Source of the DNA: Polymyxa betae
Taxonomy: Eukaryota; Endomyxa; Phytomyxea; Plasmodiophorida; Plasmodiophoridae
Reading direction: 5' to 3'
DNA: 27,473 bases
Assembly: GCA_003693705.1 (NCBI GenBank)
Contig: RBZT01000859.1
Coordinates: 1 to 27,473, forward strand
Shown here: one piece after another, positions 27,056 through 27,473 of the stretch
How the letters are laid out: the number at the start of each line of letters is the position of its first letter
Numbering within the stretch: position 1 is the first letter of the stretch
Translations under genes and position numbers: made by a program
Notes under the pieces: model-generated
The model's input: only the letters and a program-made list of their open reading frames with translations
Database searches by the model: none
What the model was told of the DNA's origin: nothing

Positions 27056-27473
27056 AGTTTATACAAAACTGATATTCTCTATGCTAATGCAGGTTCGTTA
27101 TATTGATCCTCGGCGTCACCTACAAAGAGACCTTGGAGCGCTGCGGTTCCTACCGCTGTTGCACGCTGGATGCTGTAGTGGCATCATCATTACTCGTGGC
27201 GTCCTTTTTGTGTTTCCAAAGCCATCATCCTTTCCTTTAAAAGTTGCTCTCAGTCCAAACACTTCAATTTGCGTTTCCAATGTTAAGGGGCTGCTGGCGT
27301 TGTCACTTTGTTCTCAGGAAGTTGCGATGGTTCCAGCGGTTGGTAAAACCGTTTATGAAAGCGTGTAGAATCGGTTTTTCTGTGCGCATCTTCATCTGAA
27401 TCTTTCTCCGGCTTGTGGTTTTACCCGAAGGGAGCAAAGTTTAACAATCTTGAATATTGTATGGCTCTAATTT
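27056..27473. other. Window end without a supported gene
   Basis: A 95-codon plus frame (27081-27368) and an overlapping hydrophobic frame (LERCGSYRCCTLDAVVASS) exist, but neither has supporting structure. No RNA gene was recognised. Confidence 0.25.

Noticed and set aside
1-27473. CRISPR arrays, tRNA and rRNA genes, bacterial operons
   Set aside because: No regular spacer-repeat array, no cloverleaf or rRNA core was recognised by eye, and the intron-rich genes are eukaryotic.

Overview
The window is eukaryotic nuclear DNA, probably from a small-genome protist. Genes are split by very short GT-AG introns (most 45-60 nt). The genic part is compact, with 50-110 bp between some neighbours. The content is chitin-binding surface proteins, an epsin, a mitochondrial-type dephospho-CoA kinase, an EF-hand protein, and Ty3 and Ty1 element remains of the chromodomain/copia kind. 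This mix, especially the hevein-like chitin-binding proteins next to tiny introns, would fit a plasmodiophorid (phytomyxean) rhizarian; an oomycete or another protist is not excluded. The lineage call is inference.

Layout. 1-8.3 kb is a transposon-rich, decayed island. It holds the 3' end of a Ty3 element with chromodomain and LTR; a partly decayed gene (Myb-like start, unknown 3' half) hit twice by a 103-bp MITE; a minus-strand gene of unknown family with an internally duplicated WGNPF domain; and degraded Ty3 and Ty1/copia pieces. 8.5-22.1 kb is the gene-dense core: a UBE2Q-type E2 (-), an epsin (-), a two-domain chitin-binding protein (-) divergent from a one-domain paralog (+), dephospho-CoA kinase (+), threonine deaminase (+), a membrane protein of unknown family (+), a tyrosinase-like protein (-) and an EF-hand protein (+). 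22.1-24.5 kb holds broken coding relics. A type II membrane PC-esterase (TBL-like) is at 24.5-25.7 kb. The last 1.7 kb contains short minus-strand exons of an unrecognised membrane protein.

How the genes relate. No operon logic applies. Several products point to the cell surface or a wall: chitin-binding GPI-type proteins, a secreted tyrosinase-like protein and a sugar O-acyl-esterase/transferase-like enzyme. The rest are housekeeping: ubiquitin conjugation, endocytosis, CoA synthesis and isoleucine synthesis. The most interesting signal is the MITE pair with perfect 4-bp target duplications. One copy is flanked so that it can be removed as a frame-preserving intron, which is how an introner behaves. 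The WGNPF-repeat gene is the second. The window also shows assembly scars: a two-base N gap between 74-bp identical ends, and frame breaks at homopolymers.
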